Shown here: positions 1 through 8,488 of the stretch, one piece after another
Layout of the letters: every line of letters starts with the position of its first letter
How positions within the stretch are numbered: position 1 is the stretch's first letter
DNA from: JBBREP01 sp036501845
GTDB lineage: Bacteria > Actinomycetota > Acidimicrobiia > IMCC26256 > PALSA-610
NCBI GenBank assembly: GCA_036501845.1
Contig: DASXZO010000028.1
Location: forward strand, 1 to 64,000
Length of the DNA stretch: 64,000 nucleotides
Direction of reading: 5' to 3'
Made by a program: the position numbers and the translations under genes
The notes under the pieces: generated by a model
What the model saw: only the letters and a program-made list of their open reading frames with translations
What the model was told of the DNA's origin: nothing
The model's database searches: none

Positions 1-19
1 GACTTGCAATATGCAAGTC
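1..19. promoter_or_regulatory. Perfect 19-bp palindrome at the window edge (operator candidate)
   Basis: GACTTGCA (1-8) and TGCAAGTC (12-19) are exact reverse complements around ATA. This shape is typical of a dimeric repressor site. It lies downstream of the leftward nitronate monooxygenase gene, so it most likely serves a gene outside the window. Its core TATGCAA recurs at the PadR promoter near 59,491. Which protein binds is unknown. Confidence 0.4.
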
Positions 20-46
20 AAACGACGCATAGATGAACTGGGGCTT

Positions 47-1156
47 TTAGACTTCGATGCCTTGTTCGAGACGCTCGACGGTGTCGATGTACTCCTCGAC
101 GAGCTGGAAGATCACGTCGCGCACCGGGCGTACCTGGTTCATGCGGCCGACGATCTGGCCGACCGGCGCGAACTGGAGGTCGGTACGGCCCGAACGGGCG
201 ATGCGCGAGTTGGCCTCCGACGTGAGGATGTTCTGCAACGGCATGCCGAGCGCGCCCGGTCCGTTCGCCGGCTCCCACGCCTCGGTCCACGCGTTGCGCA
301 CCATGCGCGCGGGCTTTCCGGTGTAGCAGCGCGAGCGGACGGTGTCGGCCGACGTGGCATCGAGGTACGCCTGGAGCACTGCTGGGCTCGAACCGCTCTC
401 GGCGGTGGTGAGCCACAACGACCCGAGCCACGCGCCCTGCGCGCCGAGTGCGAGCGACGCCGCGATCTGCCGACCGCTGCCGATGCCACCCGCCGCGAGC
501 ACCGGTACCGGCGCGACCGCGTCGACGACCTCGGGGACGAGGACCATCGTGGCGATCTCACCAGTGTGCCCGCCCGCCTCGTAACCCTGCGCAATGATCA
601 CGTCGACGCCGTTGTTGACGTGGCGCTGCGCGTGCACGGCCTTGCCCGCGAGCGCGGCCACTTTCACACCGTGCGCGTGCGCCTGGTCGATCACATCCTT
701 CGGCGGTGAACCGAGCGCGTTGGCGATGAGCGCGATCGGGTGCGACAGGGCGACCTCGACGTGCTTGTGCGCCACGTCGTCGGTCCAGCCGAGCACGCCG
801 TGCGCGCCCTCGCCCTCAGGGAGCGGGGGGAGCTCGAAGCGCTCCATGAGCTCATCGACGTAATTCCAGTGCGCGGCGTCGATCATCGAGCGGATCTGCT
901 GCATGATGTCGTCGGGCGTCGCGCCGTGCACGTCGACGGACTTCTGTGGCATCACGGTGTCGACGCCGTAGGGCTTGCCGTCGATGTGCTCGTCGATCCA
1001 GTCGAGCTCGATCTCGAGCTGCTCGGCACTGAAGCCGACCGCGCCGAGCACACCGAGACCGCCGGCCTTGCTCACCGCGGCCACGACGTCACGGCAGTGC
1101 GTGAACGCGAAGATCGGATACTCGATCCCGAACGCGTCACACAGTGGGGTTCGCAT
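47..1156 (-). CDS. Nitronate monooxygenase / 2-nitropropane dioxygenase family flavoprotein
   Basis: The 369-residue product is a complete FMN-dependent TIM-barrel enzyme of the nitronate monooxygenase family, which oxidises alkyl nitronates. The N-terminus (LCDAFGIEYPIFAF) and the glycine-rich turn GGLGVLGAVG are typical. The EAGGHTGE motif carries the His expected at the active site. AAGGIGSGRQIAASLALGA, near residue 225, is the phosphate-binding segment for FMN. The ATG start is preceded by a GAGG ribosome site. That site lies in a leader sequence nearly identical to the one before the epimerase at 29,685. The true substrate in this host is not evident. Some family members act on enoyl-type or other substrates. 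Confidence 0.88.
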   Translation of the reverse strand: MRTPLCDAFGIEYPIFAFTHCRDVVAAVSKAGGLGVLGAVGFSAEQLEIELDWIDEHIDGKPYGVDTVMPQKSVDVHGATPDDIMQQIRSMIDAAHWNYVDELMERFELPPLPEGEGAHGVLGWTDDVAHKHVEVALSHPIALIANALGSPPKDVIDQAHAHGVKVAALAGKAVHAQRHVNNGVDVIIAQGYEAGGHTGEIATMVLVPEVVDAVAPVPVLAAGGIGSGRQIAASLALGAQGAWLGSLWLTTAESGSSPAVLQAYLDATSADTVRSRCYTGKPARMVRNAWTEAWEPANGPGALGMPLQNILTSEANSRIARSGRTDLQFAPVGQIVGRMNQVRPVRDVIFQLVEEYIDTVERLEQGIEV

Positions 1157-1160
1157 CTTT

Positions 1161-1187
1161 TACCTCTTGTTCGCTTCGCTCACGGGC
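1161..1187 (-). repeat. Leader repeat, copy 1 (upstream of nitronate monooxygenase)
   Basis: This 27-base stretch matches 29,690-29,716 at 26 of 27 positions. Read on the minus strand it contains GTGAGCGAAGCGAACA followed by GAGGTA. In both copies it ends a few bases before an ATG, so it supplies the ribosome-binding site. The two downstream genes are unrelated. Confidence 0.6.
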
Positions 1188-1205
1188 TTGTGCAACGTGC
1201 AACCT

Positions 1206-2474
1206 ATGCGGATGACCGAGCCGGGGTACTGGTCGAGCCCGTGGGCCGCTGAGGACGCTGGGCCGCGCCGGCTGCAAACGCCGACCGGGATCACCGGCCC
1301 GGGGTTCGCCCCAGGCGCAGTCGTGACGTCGCGCGAGGCGGTCGCCGCGACGATGCTCGTGCTGCGCGAGCCGGGTGAGGTGTTCGCGTTGCGCCACACC
1401 GCCGGGCCCGACGCCGTGTCGTGGGTGGAGCGCATCGATCCGCTGACCCTCGAAACCGTCGGCCGGTCACCCGATCTCGCCGGTGGCCCGACCTGGCCGG
1501 GCGGGTTGGCGGCGCACGCCAACGGATCGCTGTACGTGGTGTTCGGCGCGCATGTGCACCGGCTCGACGCCACGCTGCAGGCGACCGCGTCGGCGCGCCT
1601 GCCCCGCACCAAGCCGTACAACAGCTTCGTGGTGCTGCCCGACGGCCATCTGGTGACGAAGGACTTCGGCGGTGTGTTGCCCGGCCACGATCCAAGTGCC
1701 CACGAGTACGAGCCGGCCGAGTTGGTGGTGCTCGAACCAGAGGAGCTGACGGTCGTCGCCCGGATCGCGCTTGCGGAAGCGTCGATCGCGCGCCTGTCGG
1801 CCGACGGCAACACCGTGTATGCAGTCGGTACCGAGCACCTCTACCGCGCGACGTGGGACGGTCAGGTGCTGTCGATCGACGAGGGATTCGCCGTGCGCTA
1901 TCGCACGATCGCCGGTCAGACCTACGGCTGGGACTGCGTGATCGCGCTGGGTGCGGTGTGGTTCCTCGACAACGGCTTCGGCAGCGAGCGCTACGCGGGC
2001 ACGTTCCGCGGTCAAGGGGTGAACGCCGCGCCGCTGCATCTCGTGCGCGTCGATCTGGCCACGCAAGCGGTGTCGCTCACCGAGATCTGTGGTCGGCCGA
2101 ACGGTGTGGTGGCGAACCCGCCGCTCGTCGACGAGCAGCGGCGAATCGTGGTGGGTTTCGACAGCGGCAACGGCGCGCTCGCCGCGTTCGACATCGCCGA
2201 TGACGGCACGCTCACGCCGCGCTGGACGCGCGATCAGAACCACGCGTGCCACATGCTGCTGTTCGCCGACACCGGCGAGCTGATCACTACCGACCACGAC
2301 GCGAGCCGCATGGTCGACGAGATCGTGGTGCTCGACATCGAGTCGGGCAGTGAGCGCGTGCGCGTCGCGTCGGGCAGCCCGATCCAGTCGGTGGTGTTCC
2401 CGGCGCCGGGCTGGAGCAACGACGTCTACTACGCCTCTTTCGCCGGTATCGCCCGCCTCACCCGAGCGTCGTAA
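1206..2474 (+). CDS. Putative beta-propeller protein (SMP-30/gluconolactonase-like)
   Basis: The 422-residue product has no clear signal peptide. It carries repeated short blade-like segments such as GSLYVVFGAHVHRLD, NTVYAVGTEHLYRA and VYYASFAGIARLT. It also has the LPDGHLVTKDFGG and NGVVANPP turns seen in six- or seven-bladed sugar-lactonase-like propellers. I chose the ATG at 1206. ATG 1212 is equally possible, and two tandem GTGCAAC heptamers lie just upstream (1190-1203). The gene is divergent from nitronate monooxygenase with only 49 bases between them, so they may share control. The substrate, and even enzymatic activity, are unknown. A binding or lactonase role is inference from fold only. 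Confidence 0.7.
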   Translation: MRMTEPGYWSSPWAAEDAGPRRLQTPTGITGPGFAPGAVVTSREAVAATMLVLREPGEVFALRHTAGPDAVSWVERIDPLTLETVGRSPDLAGGPTWPGGLAAHANGSLYVVFGAHVHRLDATLQATASARLPRTKPYNSFVVLPDGHLVTKDFGGVLPGHDPSAHEYEPAELVVLEPEELTVVARIALAEASIARLSADGNTVYAVGTEHLYRATWDGQVLSIDEGFAVRYRTIAGQTYGWDCVIALGAVWFLDNGFGSERYAGTFRGQGVNAAPLHLVRVDLATQAVSLTEICGRPNGVVANPPLVDEQRRIVVGFDSGNGALAAFDIADDGTLTPRWTRDQNHACHMLLFADTGELITTDHDASRMVDEIVVLDIESGSERVRVASGSPIQSVVFPAPGWSNDVYYASFAGIARLTRAS

Positions 2475-2502
2475 AGCGTCGAATAGCGACGCTTTACGAC
2501 GC
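2466..2502. terminator. Strong bidirectional hairpin terminator
   Basis: A perfect 16-bp inverted repeat (2466-2481 with 2487-2502) encloses a 5-base AATAG loop. It sits between two convergent genes and overlaps the stop codon of the propeller gene. There is no U-tract, as is common in high-GC actinobacteria. Confidence 0.85.
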
Positions 2503-2504
2503 CC

Positions 2505-4001
2505 CTACACCACGAGTTCCGGGCAGCGGGCCGGGTCGGGCTGGAGCGGTGCGCCGTCGACTGCGCAATGCACGCGGCGCGCGCTCCAGCGGCCGCGCAC
2601 GCGCGCAGTCAGGCCGATCAGCGCGACGGGTGACGCGGTGGCGGCGACCACCGCGGAGATCACCAGCGCGACCCGGAAGGCATGGATGGTCGCGTGGGGA
2701 TCGGTGGCGCGAGTGAGCCCCGACACCACGGGAATGAACGCCACGGCCGCCAGGCTCGCGGCACGCGCAATTGCATTGTTCACGCCCGACGCGATGCTCA
2801 CATGGTCGGCATCGGCCGCGGCCATCACCGTCGCGGTGAGTGGTGCCACAAAGGTGACGAGACCGAGCCCGAACACCACCGCGGCCGGGAGCACCTCGCC
2901 GAACCACGATGCGTGTGGGCTGATGCGCGCGAGCAGCAACAGCCCGCACGCCGCGAGCAATGGACCGATGGTGAGCTGCGGGCGCGGGCCGATTCGCTGC
3001 GCGAGCGCGCCCGACGGCGCCGACAGCACCAGCATCAGCACCGTGGCGGGCAGCATCGCGATCCCGGCTTCGAGCGCCGACCAGCCGCTCGCGACCTCGA
3101 GCACGTACACCACCAGGAAGAACGTCACGCCGATCGGCGCGTAGAGCAGCACGGTCATCACGTTCACCACACTGAACGTGCGGTTGCGGAACAGCGCGGG
3201 CGGCACCAGCGGATGGGCGATCCGCGTGATGCGGCGTAGGAACACGGCGAAGCACACGACGGCGAGCGCGATCGCCGCGAGCACAGCGGTGTTGCCCCAC
3301 CCGCGCGGCCCCGCCTCGATGAACGCCCACGTGCTCGCGGCGAGCCCACCCGCGGCAAGGAGTGCGCCGGTGACGTCGAGGCGACCCCCGCCGTGCTCGT
3401 CGCGCGTTTCCGGCACCGCGGCGCGAGCGCACGCGATCGCCAACACCGCGACGGGCACGTTGATCAAGAAGGCCCAGCGCCAGCCGGGCCCGCCCACGAG
3501 CACGCCGCCCACGAAAGGCCCCACCGCGCCGGCGGCGCCGCCGAGACCCGACCAGGCGCCGACCGCGGCGGCGCGGTCACGTTCGCGGAAGCTCGCCTGG
3601 ATGATCGCCAAGCTGCCCGGTGTGAGCAACGCGCCGCCGATGCCCTGCAATATCCGCGCCGCGACGAGCACTTCGATGTTCGGCGCCGCGCCACAGCACA
3701 GCGACGCGATCGCGAACCACGCGGTGCCGATCACGAACACCTTGCGCCGCCCGAGCCGGTCGCCCAGCGCGCCGCCGAGAAGGATCAGCGACGCCAGCGC
3801 GAGCAGGTAGCCGGTGAGCACCCATTGCAACGCGCTCACCGTGGTGTGGAAGTCGCGCCCGATGTGCGGCAGCGCGACGTTCACCACTGTGGCGTCGAGG
3901 CTCGCCATCGCGCTCGCCGCCACCGTTGCCACAAGCGCCACGCGGCCCTTCGCGCTGTGCAGCGCGAGGCCGTCGGCCGCCGACGGCGGCGCACTCACCA
4001 T
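2505..4001 (-). CDS. MFS drug:H+ antiporter, DHA2 (EmrB/QacA) family
   Basis: The 498-residue membrane protein has the length and hydrophobic pattern of 14-helix DHA2 exporters. After a short cytoplasmic N-terminus, TM1 ends in ASLDATVVNVALP, the family's signature. Motif A appears as GALGDRLGRRKVF. Motif C-like sequence follows in GGALLTPGSLAIIQASF and GPFVGGVLVGGPGWRWAF. It probably pumps out hydrophobic compounds using the proton gradient. I prefer ATG 4001 over GTG 4031, because a 23-bp palindrome lies immediately upstream of 4001 and would otherwise be coding. The gene follows the esterase lipoprotein gene by 39 bases on the same strand. Confidence 0.9.
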   Translation of the reverse strand: MVSAPPSAADGLALHSAKGRVALVATVAASAMASLDATVVNVALPHIGRDFHTTVSALQWVLTGYLLALASLILLGGALGDRLGRRKVFVIGTAWFAIASLCCGAAPNIEVLVAARILQGIGGALLTPGSLAIIQASFRERDRAAAVGAWSGLGGAAGAVGPFVGGVLVGGPGWRWAFLINVPVAVLAIACARAAVPETRDEHGGGRLDVTGALLAAGGLAASTWAFIEAGPRGWGNTAVLAAIALAVVCFAVFLRRITRIAHPLVPPALFRNRTFSVVNVMTVLLYAPIGVTFFLVVYVLEVASGWSALEAGIAMLPATVLMLVLSAPSGALAQRIGPRPQLTIGPLLAACGLLLLARISPHASWFGEVLPAAVVFGLGLVTFVAPLTATVMAAADADHVSIASGVNNAIARAASLAAVAFIPVVSGLTRATDPHATIHAFRVALVISAVVAATASPVALIGLTARVRGRWSARRVHCAVDGAPLQPDPARCPELVV

Positions 4002-4024
4002 CGACTCACCGTACCGGTGAGTCG
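4002..4024. promoter_or_regulatory. 23-bp palindrome abutting the efflux-pump start codon
   Basis: CGACTCACC (4002-4010) and GGTGAGTCG (4016-4024) are perfect 9-bp arms around GTACC. The element ends one base before the preferred start codon of the MFS gene. It could be a repressor operator. It could also be an RNA hairpin that hides the GGTGAG ribosome site. No dedicated regulator gene is adjacent. Confidence 0.5.
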
Positions 4025-4040
4025 CGGCCACCTGCGCGGG

Positions 4041-5072
4041 TCAGGACTGCGGTAGCGAGTAATGCGCGAAGAACGCCCACATGGTGTTGTTGGCGTTGAT
4101 CGCGTTCGACTGTGGGCCGGCGACTCGCGTGTACGACGCCGGCAGGGGCGGACCACCAGGCCAGTCGTGGCCCTCGCCAGGAACAATGTGCAGGATCACC
4201 TGGGCGCCGCCGCGGCACCGGGTGTACTCGAGGATCGTGGAGGTCTGGTGTTTGCTCGCGGGATTGCACCCGTCGTGCGCGGCCCAACGACTCGCGGCGT
4301 CGGGCACGCTGTAGGCCCAGTACGCCTGGCCGTTGCCGTTGAACGGATCAACAGGGTCGGCGGAGCCGTGGAACGTGATCACGGGCACGGCCGCGGGCGA
4401 CGAGCACGGCGACGGGTAGCGCAACCCGCTCACGGGCGCGATCGCCGCGAACACATCTGAGGTGTCGCATCCGAGCTGGCTCGTCAGCCGGGCGCCGCCG
4501 GAAAAGCCGGTGGAGTACACACGGCTCGTGTCGATGCAATACGACTGCTCGAGCAACCGCACGAGCGAGGTGATGAACGTGATGTCGTCGGCTGAACCGG
4601 CCGGCACCGCTTCGCCACCGATGAGGGGCACGCCAGGCACGTTCCAGTCGAAGCCCTTGCCGTTGGGGATCAACGCTTGTGGGTAGGCGACGACGAAGTC
4701 GTGCTTGTTGGCCGCGGCATCCATGCCGGTCAAAGCTTCCTGGCCCTTCGCGGTGGAGCCACTGCCGTGCAGGTTCAGCACGAGGGGCGTGCGCTTCCCG
4801 GCGGCGGCACTGTTCGGAACGTGCACGCGCACAGTGCGAGTGTGCCCGTCGATCTTCGGCGTGAGCACGACGTTGCCGGCGGCCACAGCCGACGTACAGC
4901 CGGTTGTCGAACCCGCCGCCGGCGTCGACACCGCGCTCGCGCGCTGCGACGTGCTCGGGCTCTGTGTACTTTTCGTCGGCGAAGACGCGCTATTGCTCGA
5001 ACAGGCACCGAGAATCGCGATCGACGCGACCATGGCGACGCCGACGCGTGCATGTACCCAACCTGTCAGCAC
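4041..5072 (-). CDS. Secreted lipoprotein esterase, PHB depolymerase / LpqC-like
   Basis: The 343-residue product begins with a lipoprotein signal peptide ending in the lipobox LGAC (Cys near residue 24). A Ser/Thr-rich linker follows. The catalytic domain resembles the esterase PHB depolymerase and LpqC family. The nucleophile elbow is GFSGG, an Asp is likely in HGSADPVDPF, and the catalytic His is likely in EGHDWPGG. VLNLHGSGSTAKGQE supplies the oxyanion hole. It should be anchored outside the membrane and cleave esters such as polyhydroxyalkanoate oligomers, feruloyl esters or acetyl xylan. The exact substrate cannot be read from the sequence. The start is a GTG. Confidence 0.83.
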   Translation of the reverse strand: MLTGWVHARVGVAMVASIAILGACSSNSASSPTKSTQSPSTSQRASAVSTPAAGSTTGCTSAVAAGNVVLTPKIDGHTRTVRVHVPNSAAAGKRTPLVLNLHGSGSTAKGQEALTGMDAAANKHDFVVAYPQALIPNGKGFDWNVPGVPLIGGEAVPAGSADDITFITSLVRLLEQSYCIDTSRVYSTGFSGGARLTSQLGCDTSDVFAAIAPVSGLRYPSPCSSPAAVPVITFHGSADPVDPFNGNGQAYWAYSVPDAASRWAAHDGCNPASKHQTSTILEYTRCRGGAQVILHIVPGEGHDWPGGPPLPASYTRVAGPQSNAINANNTMWAFFAHYSLPQS

Positions 5073-5138
5073 GTTCGTGCACAGTACGCACCGCTCACAT
5101 TGATGTCCGCGCGGGTGACAATGGGCGCGAGCAATTCC

Positions 5139-5843
5139 TCACAAACCATGCACTGCCGGTACGAATCGGGCCATGTACGACGTGAGGTGCGTGTAGGTGT
5201 TGGTCACGAGGAGCAGGCCGAGTACCACGAGGAGCGCACCGGCCACGCGCTCGAGCTTCGGCCCGGCGCGCTGGAGTCGCGCGGCGAGGCTCGGCGACGA
5301 CGCCAACCCGAGCGCGGCGAGCAGGAACGGCACGCCGATCCCTGCGGCGTAGGCGGCGAGCAGCAACGTGCCGCGCCCGACGGCCTGGGTGCGCGCGGCG
5401 ATCGTGAGCGCGGCGGCGAGGAGGGGCCCGACGCATGGGCTCCAGCCCGCACCGAAGGCAAGTCCCACCACATACGGACGGGCCACGCCGGTGACGCGCG
5501 GCAGCGTGGGAATCAGACGCTTCTCGCGTGCGAGCGGCCCGCGGATCAGGCCGAGCAGCGCCAAGCCCATCACCGTGATGACGATGCCGCCGACGATCTT
5601 GACCGTGTCCTGGAACGTCGACAGCGACGAGCCGAGCGCGCCGGCCGCGGCGCCGAGGCCGGCGAACACGGTGGTGAATCCGCCTATGAACAACAGCGTT
5701 GCGGGTACAGCGGCCGCGGGATCGTGGGCGTCGCCCATCTCGCCGACGATGATGCCGAGATAGGCCGGAACGAGCGGCACGATGCATGGCGCGAGGAACG
5801 ACGCGACGCCTGCGCCGAACAGCGCCACCACTTGTTGGATCAT
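5139..5843 (-). CDS. ccdA: Cytochrome c biogenesis protein CcdA (DsbD transmembrane family)
   Basis: The 234-residue protein has about six transmembrane helices. The two conserved proline-cysteine sites of CcdA are present: LAPCIVPLVPAYLG near the N-terminus and GWSPCVGPLLAAAL mid-protein. CcdA carries electrons from cytoplasmic thioredoxin across the membrane to extracytoplasmic thiol carriers. The gene starts 10 bases after the thioredoxin-like gene ends, so the two form an operon. The partner is almost certainly that exported thioredoxin-like protein. Together they correspond to the two halves of mycobacterial DipZ, here encoded as separate proteins. Confidence 0.92.
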   Translation of the reverse strand: MIQQVVALFGAGVASFLAPCIVPLVPAYLGIIVGEMGDAHDPAAAVPATLLFIGGFTTVFAGLGAAAGALGSSLSTFQDTVKIVGGIVITVMGLALLGLIRGPLAREKRLIPTLPRVTGVARPYVVGLAFGAGWSPCVGPLLAAALTIAARTQAVGRGTLLLAAYAAGIGVPFLLAALGLASSPSLAARLQRAGPKLERVAGALLVVLGLLLVTNTYTHLTSYMARFVPAVHGL

Positions 5844-5853
5844 GCGACGCGAC

Positions 5854-6945
5854 TCAGCCGAAGGTGAGGTCGTACGCCTCGAGGCCGGCCGACTGGGCCA
5901 CGAATGTCAGCTGATGATCCTGCACGCCCGGCGCGAGCAACACGCGATACATCCCCGGCATCGTGACCGTGATGTGGGTCTGGCCGCTGGCATCGGCATG
6001 CACGTCGGCGCCGCGCAGGTTCGCGGGCACCGGGCGTCCGTCGAGCGCGACGACCACGTCGATGGGTCTGCCCGTCGACGTTCCGAGCACGATGTTCGCC
6101 GACTCGGCGTGCGCGCCGAGCACGAGCGTGGCGTTCGGCGCCGACGACACGAGCTTGTCGTCCTCGCCGTTCCAACTGCCGCCGAGGGCCACGTTCGGCG
6201 ACGGCACGTTCGCGGGGGCGGTGTAGGAGTGCACACCGGCTTCCACGCCGATCTGGCCGTGCTCGACATCGAGATAGGTCTCGGGGTTGGTCTGGGAATC
6301 GGATTCGGCCTCGGGATGCACCGTGGACGCGCGCGGTGCGGTGGTCGGCACGCCGAGCAGCGTGCGCAGCACGTTCTCGGTGTCGGTGTAGTCGCCCTCG
6401 CCGAAGTGCGTGTAGCGGAGGTCGCCGTTGCGGTCGGCCACGTAGTCGGCCGGCCAGTACTGATTCTGGAAGGCGTTCCAGATCGTCATGTCGTCGTCGA
6501 GCGCAACCGGGTACGGGATGTCGTCCTTCTTGACCGCGTCCTGCACGTTCTTGTGCACCTTCTCGAAGTCGAACTCGGGCGAGTGGATGCCGATCACTAC
6601 CAGCCCATCCGCCTTGTAGCGGTCGTACCAACTGCGCACATAGGGGATCGTGCGGACGCAGTTGATGCACGAGTACGTCCAGAAGTCGTAGAGGACGACC
6701 TTGCCCTTGAGTGCGGCTGGTGTGAGCGGCGGCGAGTTGATCCAGCCCTTGGCCTGCAACGCCGGCGCGGGCCCCTTGTTCGGGAGGTGCTTGGTATCGA
6801 CCTTGCCGGAGATCGACGTCGGATCGGAATGCGCGGCCACGAGCACGCTCACGAGCGCGATCACCACGAGCGCGGCCGCCGCCAGCAGGTAGCGGCGCGG
6901 CGTGCGGCCTCCGCTGCGAGGTGCGGGAGCGCTCGTTGTGGTCAC
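5854..6945 (-). CDS. Membrane-anchored thioredoxin-like protein with DipZ-type C-terminal domain
   Basis: The 363-residue protein has one N-terminal membrane anchor (LLAAAALVVIALVSVLVAA), which places the rest outside the cell. A TlpA/AhpC-like thioredoxin domain (about residues 60-205) contains the redox motif CINC within FWTYSCINCVR, exactly as in DipZ. From about residue 215 to the end lies a beta-rich domain (GSWNGEDDKLVSS, PGMYRVLLAPG), equivalent to the carbohydrate-binding-like C-terminal domain of DipZ. I chose the GTG at 6945. A TAGATT -10 box (6952-6957) lies six bases upstream, which implies a leaderless transcript. GTG 6951 is the alternative. It probably reduces exported disulfides with electrons from CcdA. 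Confidence 0.88.
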   Translation of the reverse strand: MTTTSAPAPRSGGRTPRRYLLAAAALVVIALVSVLVAAHSDPTSISGKVDTKHLPNKGPAPALQAKGWINSPPLTPAALKGKVVLYDFWTYSCINCVRTIPYVRSWYDRYKADGLVVIGIHSPEFDFEKVHKNVQDAVKKDDIPYPVALDDDMTIWNAFQNQYWPADYVADRNGDLRYTHFGEGDYTDTENVLRTLLGVPTTAPRASTVHPEAESDSQTNPETYLDVEHGQIGVEAGVHSYTAPANVPSPNVALGGSWNGEDDKLVSSAPNATLVLGAHAESANIVLGTSTGRPIDVVVALDGRPVPANLRGADVHADASGQTHITVTMPGMYRVLLAPGVQDHQLTFVAQSAGLEAYDLTFG

Positions 6946-6951
6946 ACTCAC

Positions 6952-6957
6952 AATCTA
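6952..6957 (-). promoter_or_regulatory. Putative -10 box (TAGATT) for leaderless thioredoxin-ccdA operon
   Basis: On the minus strand TAGATT is followed by six bases and then GTG. This geometry places transcription initiation on the start codon. No good -35 hexamer is visible. The same hexamer serves the lipoprotein gene starting at 13,193. Confidence 0.4.
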
Positions 6958-7045
6958 CGGGGGCGCAACATGCCTCGAATCGCGGCTCACCGGGTAACGA
7001 CGGTGGGGATACGAGCGCAGGGATGCGAGAGTTCAAGGAGTTTCG

Positions 7046-7489
7046 ATGAGTCGCACCGACACGCCGGTGCTCATGCCGAGCGACGTCTCTCAGCGAGTGG
7101 GCGCGTTCGATCGCTTCGCGGGCGAGTCGTCGCGAATCGCGAGCCGTGCGCTGTTCTTCACCTTTTGTGTGCTGCTGGTAGTGCTGTGGGCGCCCACGAT
7201 CTTCCTGCTGCGCGACGTCGACACCTGGCAGCTCATCATCAATACGGTCACCACCATCGTGACCTTCTTGATGGTCGCGCTCCTGCAGAACAGCCAGACC
7301 CGCAGCGATCAGGCGGTGCAGCACAAGCTGAATGCGATCGCCGACGGGCTGGCTGATCTGATGGCCCACATCGAGTCGGGTGGCGAGGGCCGCGACATCG
7401 GCAGCGATCTCAAGGAGTTGCGCGCCGCGGTCGGCCTCGAGACGCATGAATCCACGCGGTCGCAGCGCCGAACCGCCAAGTCAGGGTGA
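7046..7489 (+). CDS. Low-affinity iron permease family membrane protein
   Basis: The 147-residue protein has two predicted membrane helices (LFFTFCVLLVVLWAPTIFLL and WQLIINTVTTIVTFLMVALLQ). They are followed by the conserved QNSQTRSDQAVQHKLNAIADGL segment, which is diagnostic of the low-affinity iron permease (Fet4-like) family. Bacterial members are short and their transport activity is poorly proven. A good AAGGAG ribosome site lies five bases before the ATG. The last nine bases overlap the convergent YkgJ-family gene. Regulation and metal specificity are not evident. Confidence 0.85.
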   Translation: MSRTDTPVLMPSDVSQRVGAFDRFAGESSRIASRALFFTFCVLLVVLWAPTIFLLRDVDTWQLIINTVTTIVTFLMVALLQNSQTRSDQAVQHKLNAIADGLADLMAHIESGGEGRDIGSDLKELRAAVGLETHESTRSQRRTAKSG

Positions 7490-8101
7490 CGCTCGGCGCG
7501 CCGCGAGCGCGGTGCGCACGTCGTCGACCGACGGCGTTTCGTTGCCCGCGAAGAGCGACGCGATTTCGAATGCAATGACGCCCCGGTTCGTGGCGTTGAG
7601 CGACGTGTTCGTGCCCGCGCACTCGGGATGCTCGCCGAGGAACGCGGCCGCGCGTTGCATCGAACGTTCGAGCAATTCGTCGTTGGGTGTGGCGTACGTG
7701 AAGCGCCATGTACGCACGCGCGCCGCCACCTCGGCCTTGCCATCCTCGGCGAGGTCGACCCCCGTCGCCGCGAAGATCCGGCAGTCGTACACGCGACACG
7801 CGCGCGGCCGGTGCTCGTAGATCGAGCACCTACCGTCGACGAACATCGGGCACGCACCGTGCTCGTCGTAACCCATCAACACATGGCCCGCCGGTAGGCC
7901 CGGCGCCGGAAAGAGCACCTCACGAGGGATGCGCGCGAGCGCATCGGTCTCGTCGGGATCGACGTGCACGAACTGCGATGCCGTGCAGCACGCAGTGCAG
8001 CCGTCACACGGCACGTCGGCCGACGCGTCACCCTGCAAGGCGCGCCGCATTGTTGCGGCCCACGTGCCGAATTCACCCGCCGCGATCTGCTGTTCGGCCA
8101 C
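7481..8101 (-). CDS. YkgJ-family cysteine-cluster protein
   Basis: The 206-residue product carries the signature of the YkgJ/Fe-S cluster (CxxCxxCC) family. CDGCTACC occurs near residue 35, with further Cys in GACPMF, GRCSIYEHRPRAC and VYDCR. These probably bind zinc or an iron-sulfur cluster. The biochemical role of the family is not settled. I chose the GTG at 8101 because GAGGAG sits six bases upstream. TTG 8119 also keeps the frame. The 3' end overlaps the convergent iron-permease-like gene by nine bases. Confidence 0.82.
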   Translation of the reverse strand: MAEQQIAAGEFGTWAATMRRALQGDASADVPCDGCTACCTASQFVHVDPDETDALARIPREVLFPAPGLPAGHVLMGYDEHGACPMFVDGRCSIYEHRPRACRVYDCRIFAATGVDLAEDGKAEVAARVRTWRFTYATPNDELLERSMQRAAAFLGEHPECAGTNTSLNATNRGVIAFEIASLFAGNETPSVDDVRTALAARRASP

Positions 8102-8140
8102 GCCGTGCTCCTCTATCAAGCAGCGGCTACGAGCAGCGGC

Positions 8141-8488
8141 TCAATGCTCCACCGTGTCGAGCGAGGCGCGCAGCGCTTCGACGATGTCGGTGCGGTCGAG
8201 ATCGGTGCGCAGTTGCTCGAGATCGGCGACACTCACCACGTTGCCGTCACCGTGCTCACGTTCGCGTGCGGACAGGCTCCATGCCTCGAACGGCGCCTGC
8301 GCGAGCAAGAGTTGGAGCGCGACGCGAAGGCGTACGGGCGCGTGAATCCAACAGCGGCATGACGGACAGCGCACGCGGTACGACCATGCGCCGTCGTCGA
8401 GTCGCTGGCGAACGGTGACGCTGGTCGCGCGCACGCGAAACGTCCCGCAGCCATCGCACGTGCCCTTGGCGTGCGCGGTCCAGTCCAT
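8141..8488 (-). CDS. Small zinc-ribbon-like protein of unknown function
   Basis: The 115-residue protein contains two Cys pairs, CDGC near residue 11 and CPSCRC near residue 43. They are spaced like a zinc ribbon and are followed by a helical C-terminal half. I do not recognise a named family. The ATG at 8488 has a very strong GGAGGAGG site upstream, which rules out the longer 149-residue reading. The gene sits 39 bases downstream of the YkgJ-family gene start on the same side of the map. No partner can be deduced. Confidence 0.68.
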   Translation of the reverse strand: MDWTAHAKGTCDGCGTFRVRATSVTVRQRLDDGAWSYRVRCPSCRCWIHAPVRLRVALQLLLAQAPFEAWSLSAREREHGDGNVVSVADLEQLRTDLDRTDIVEALRASLDTVEH

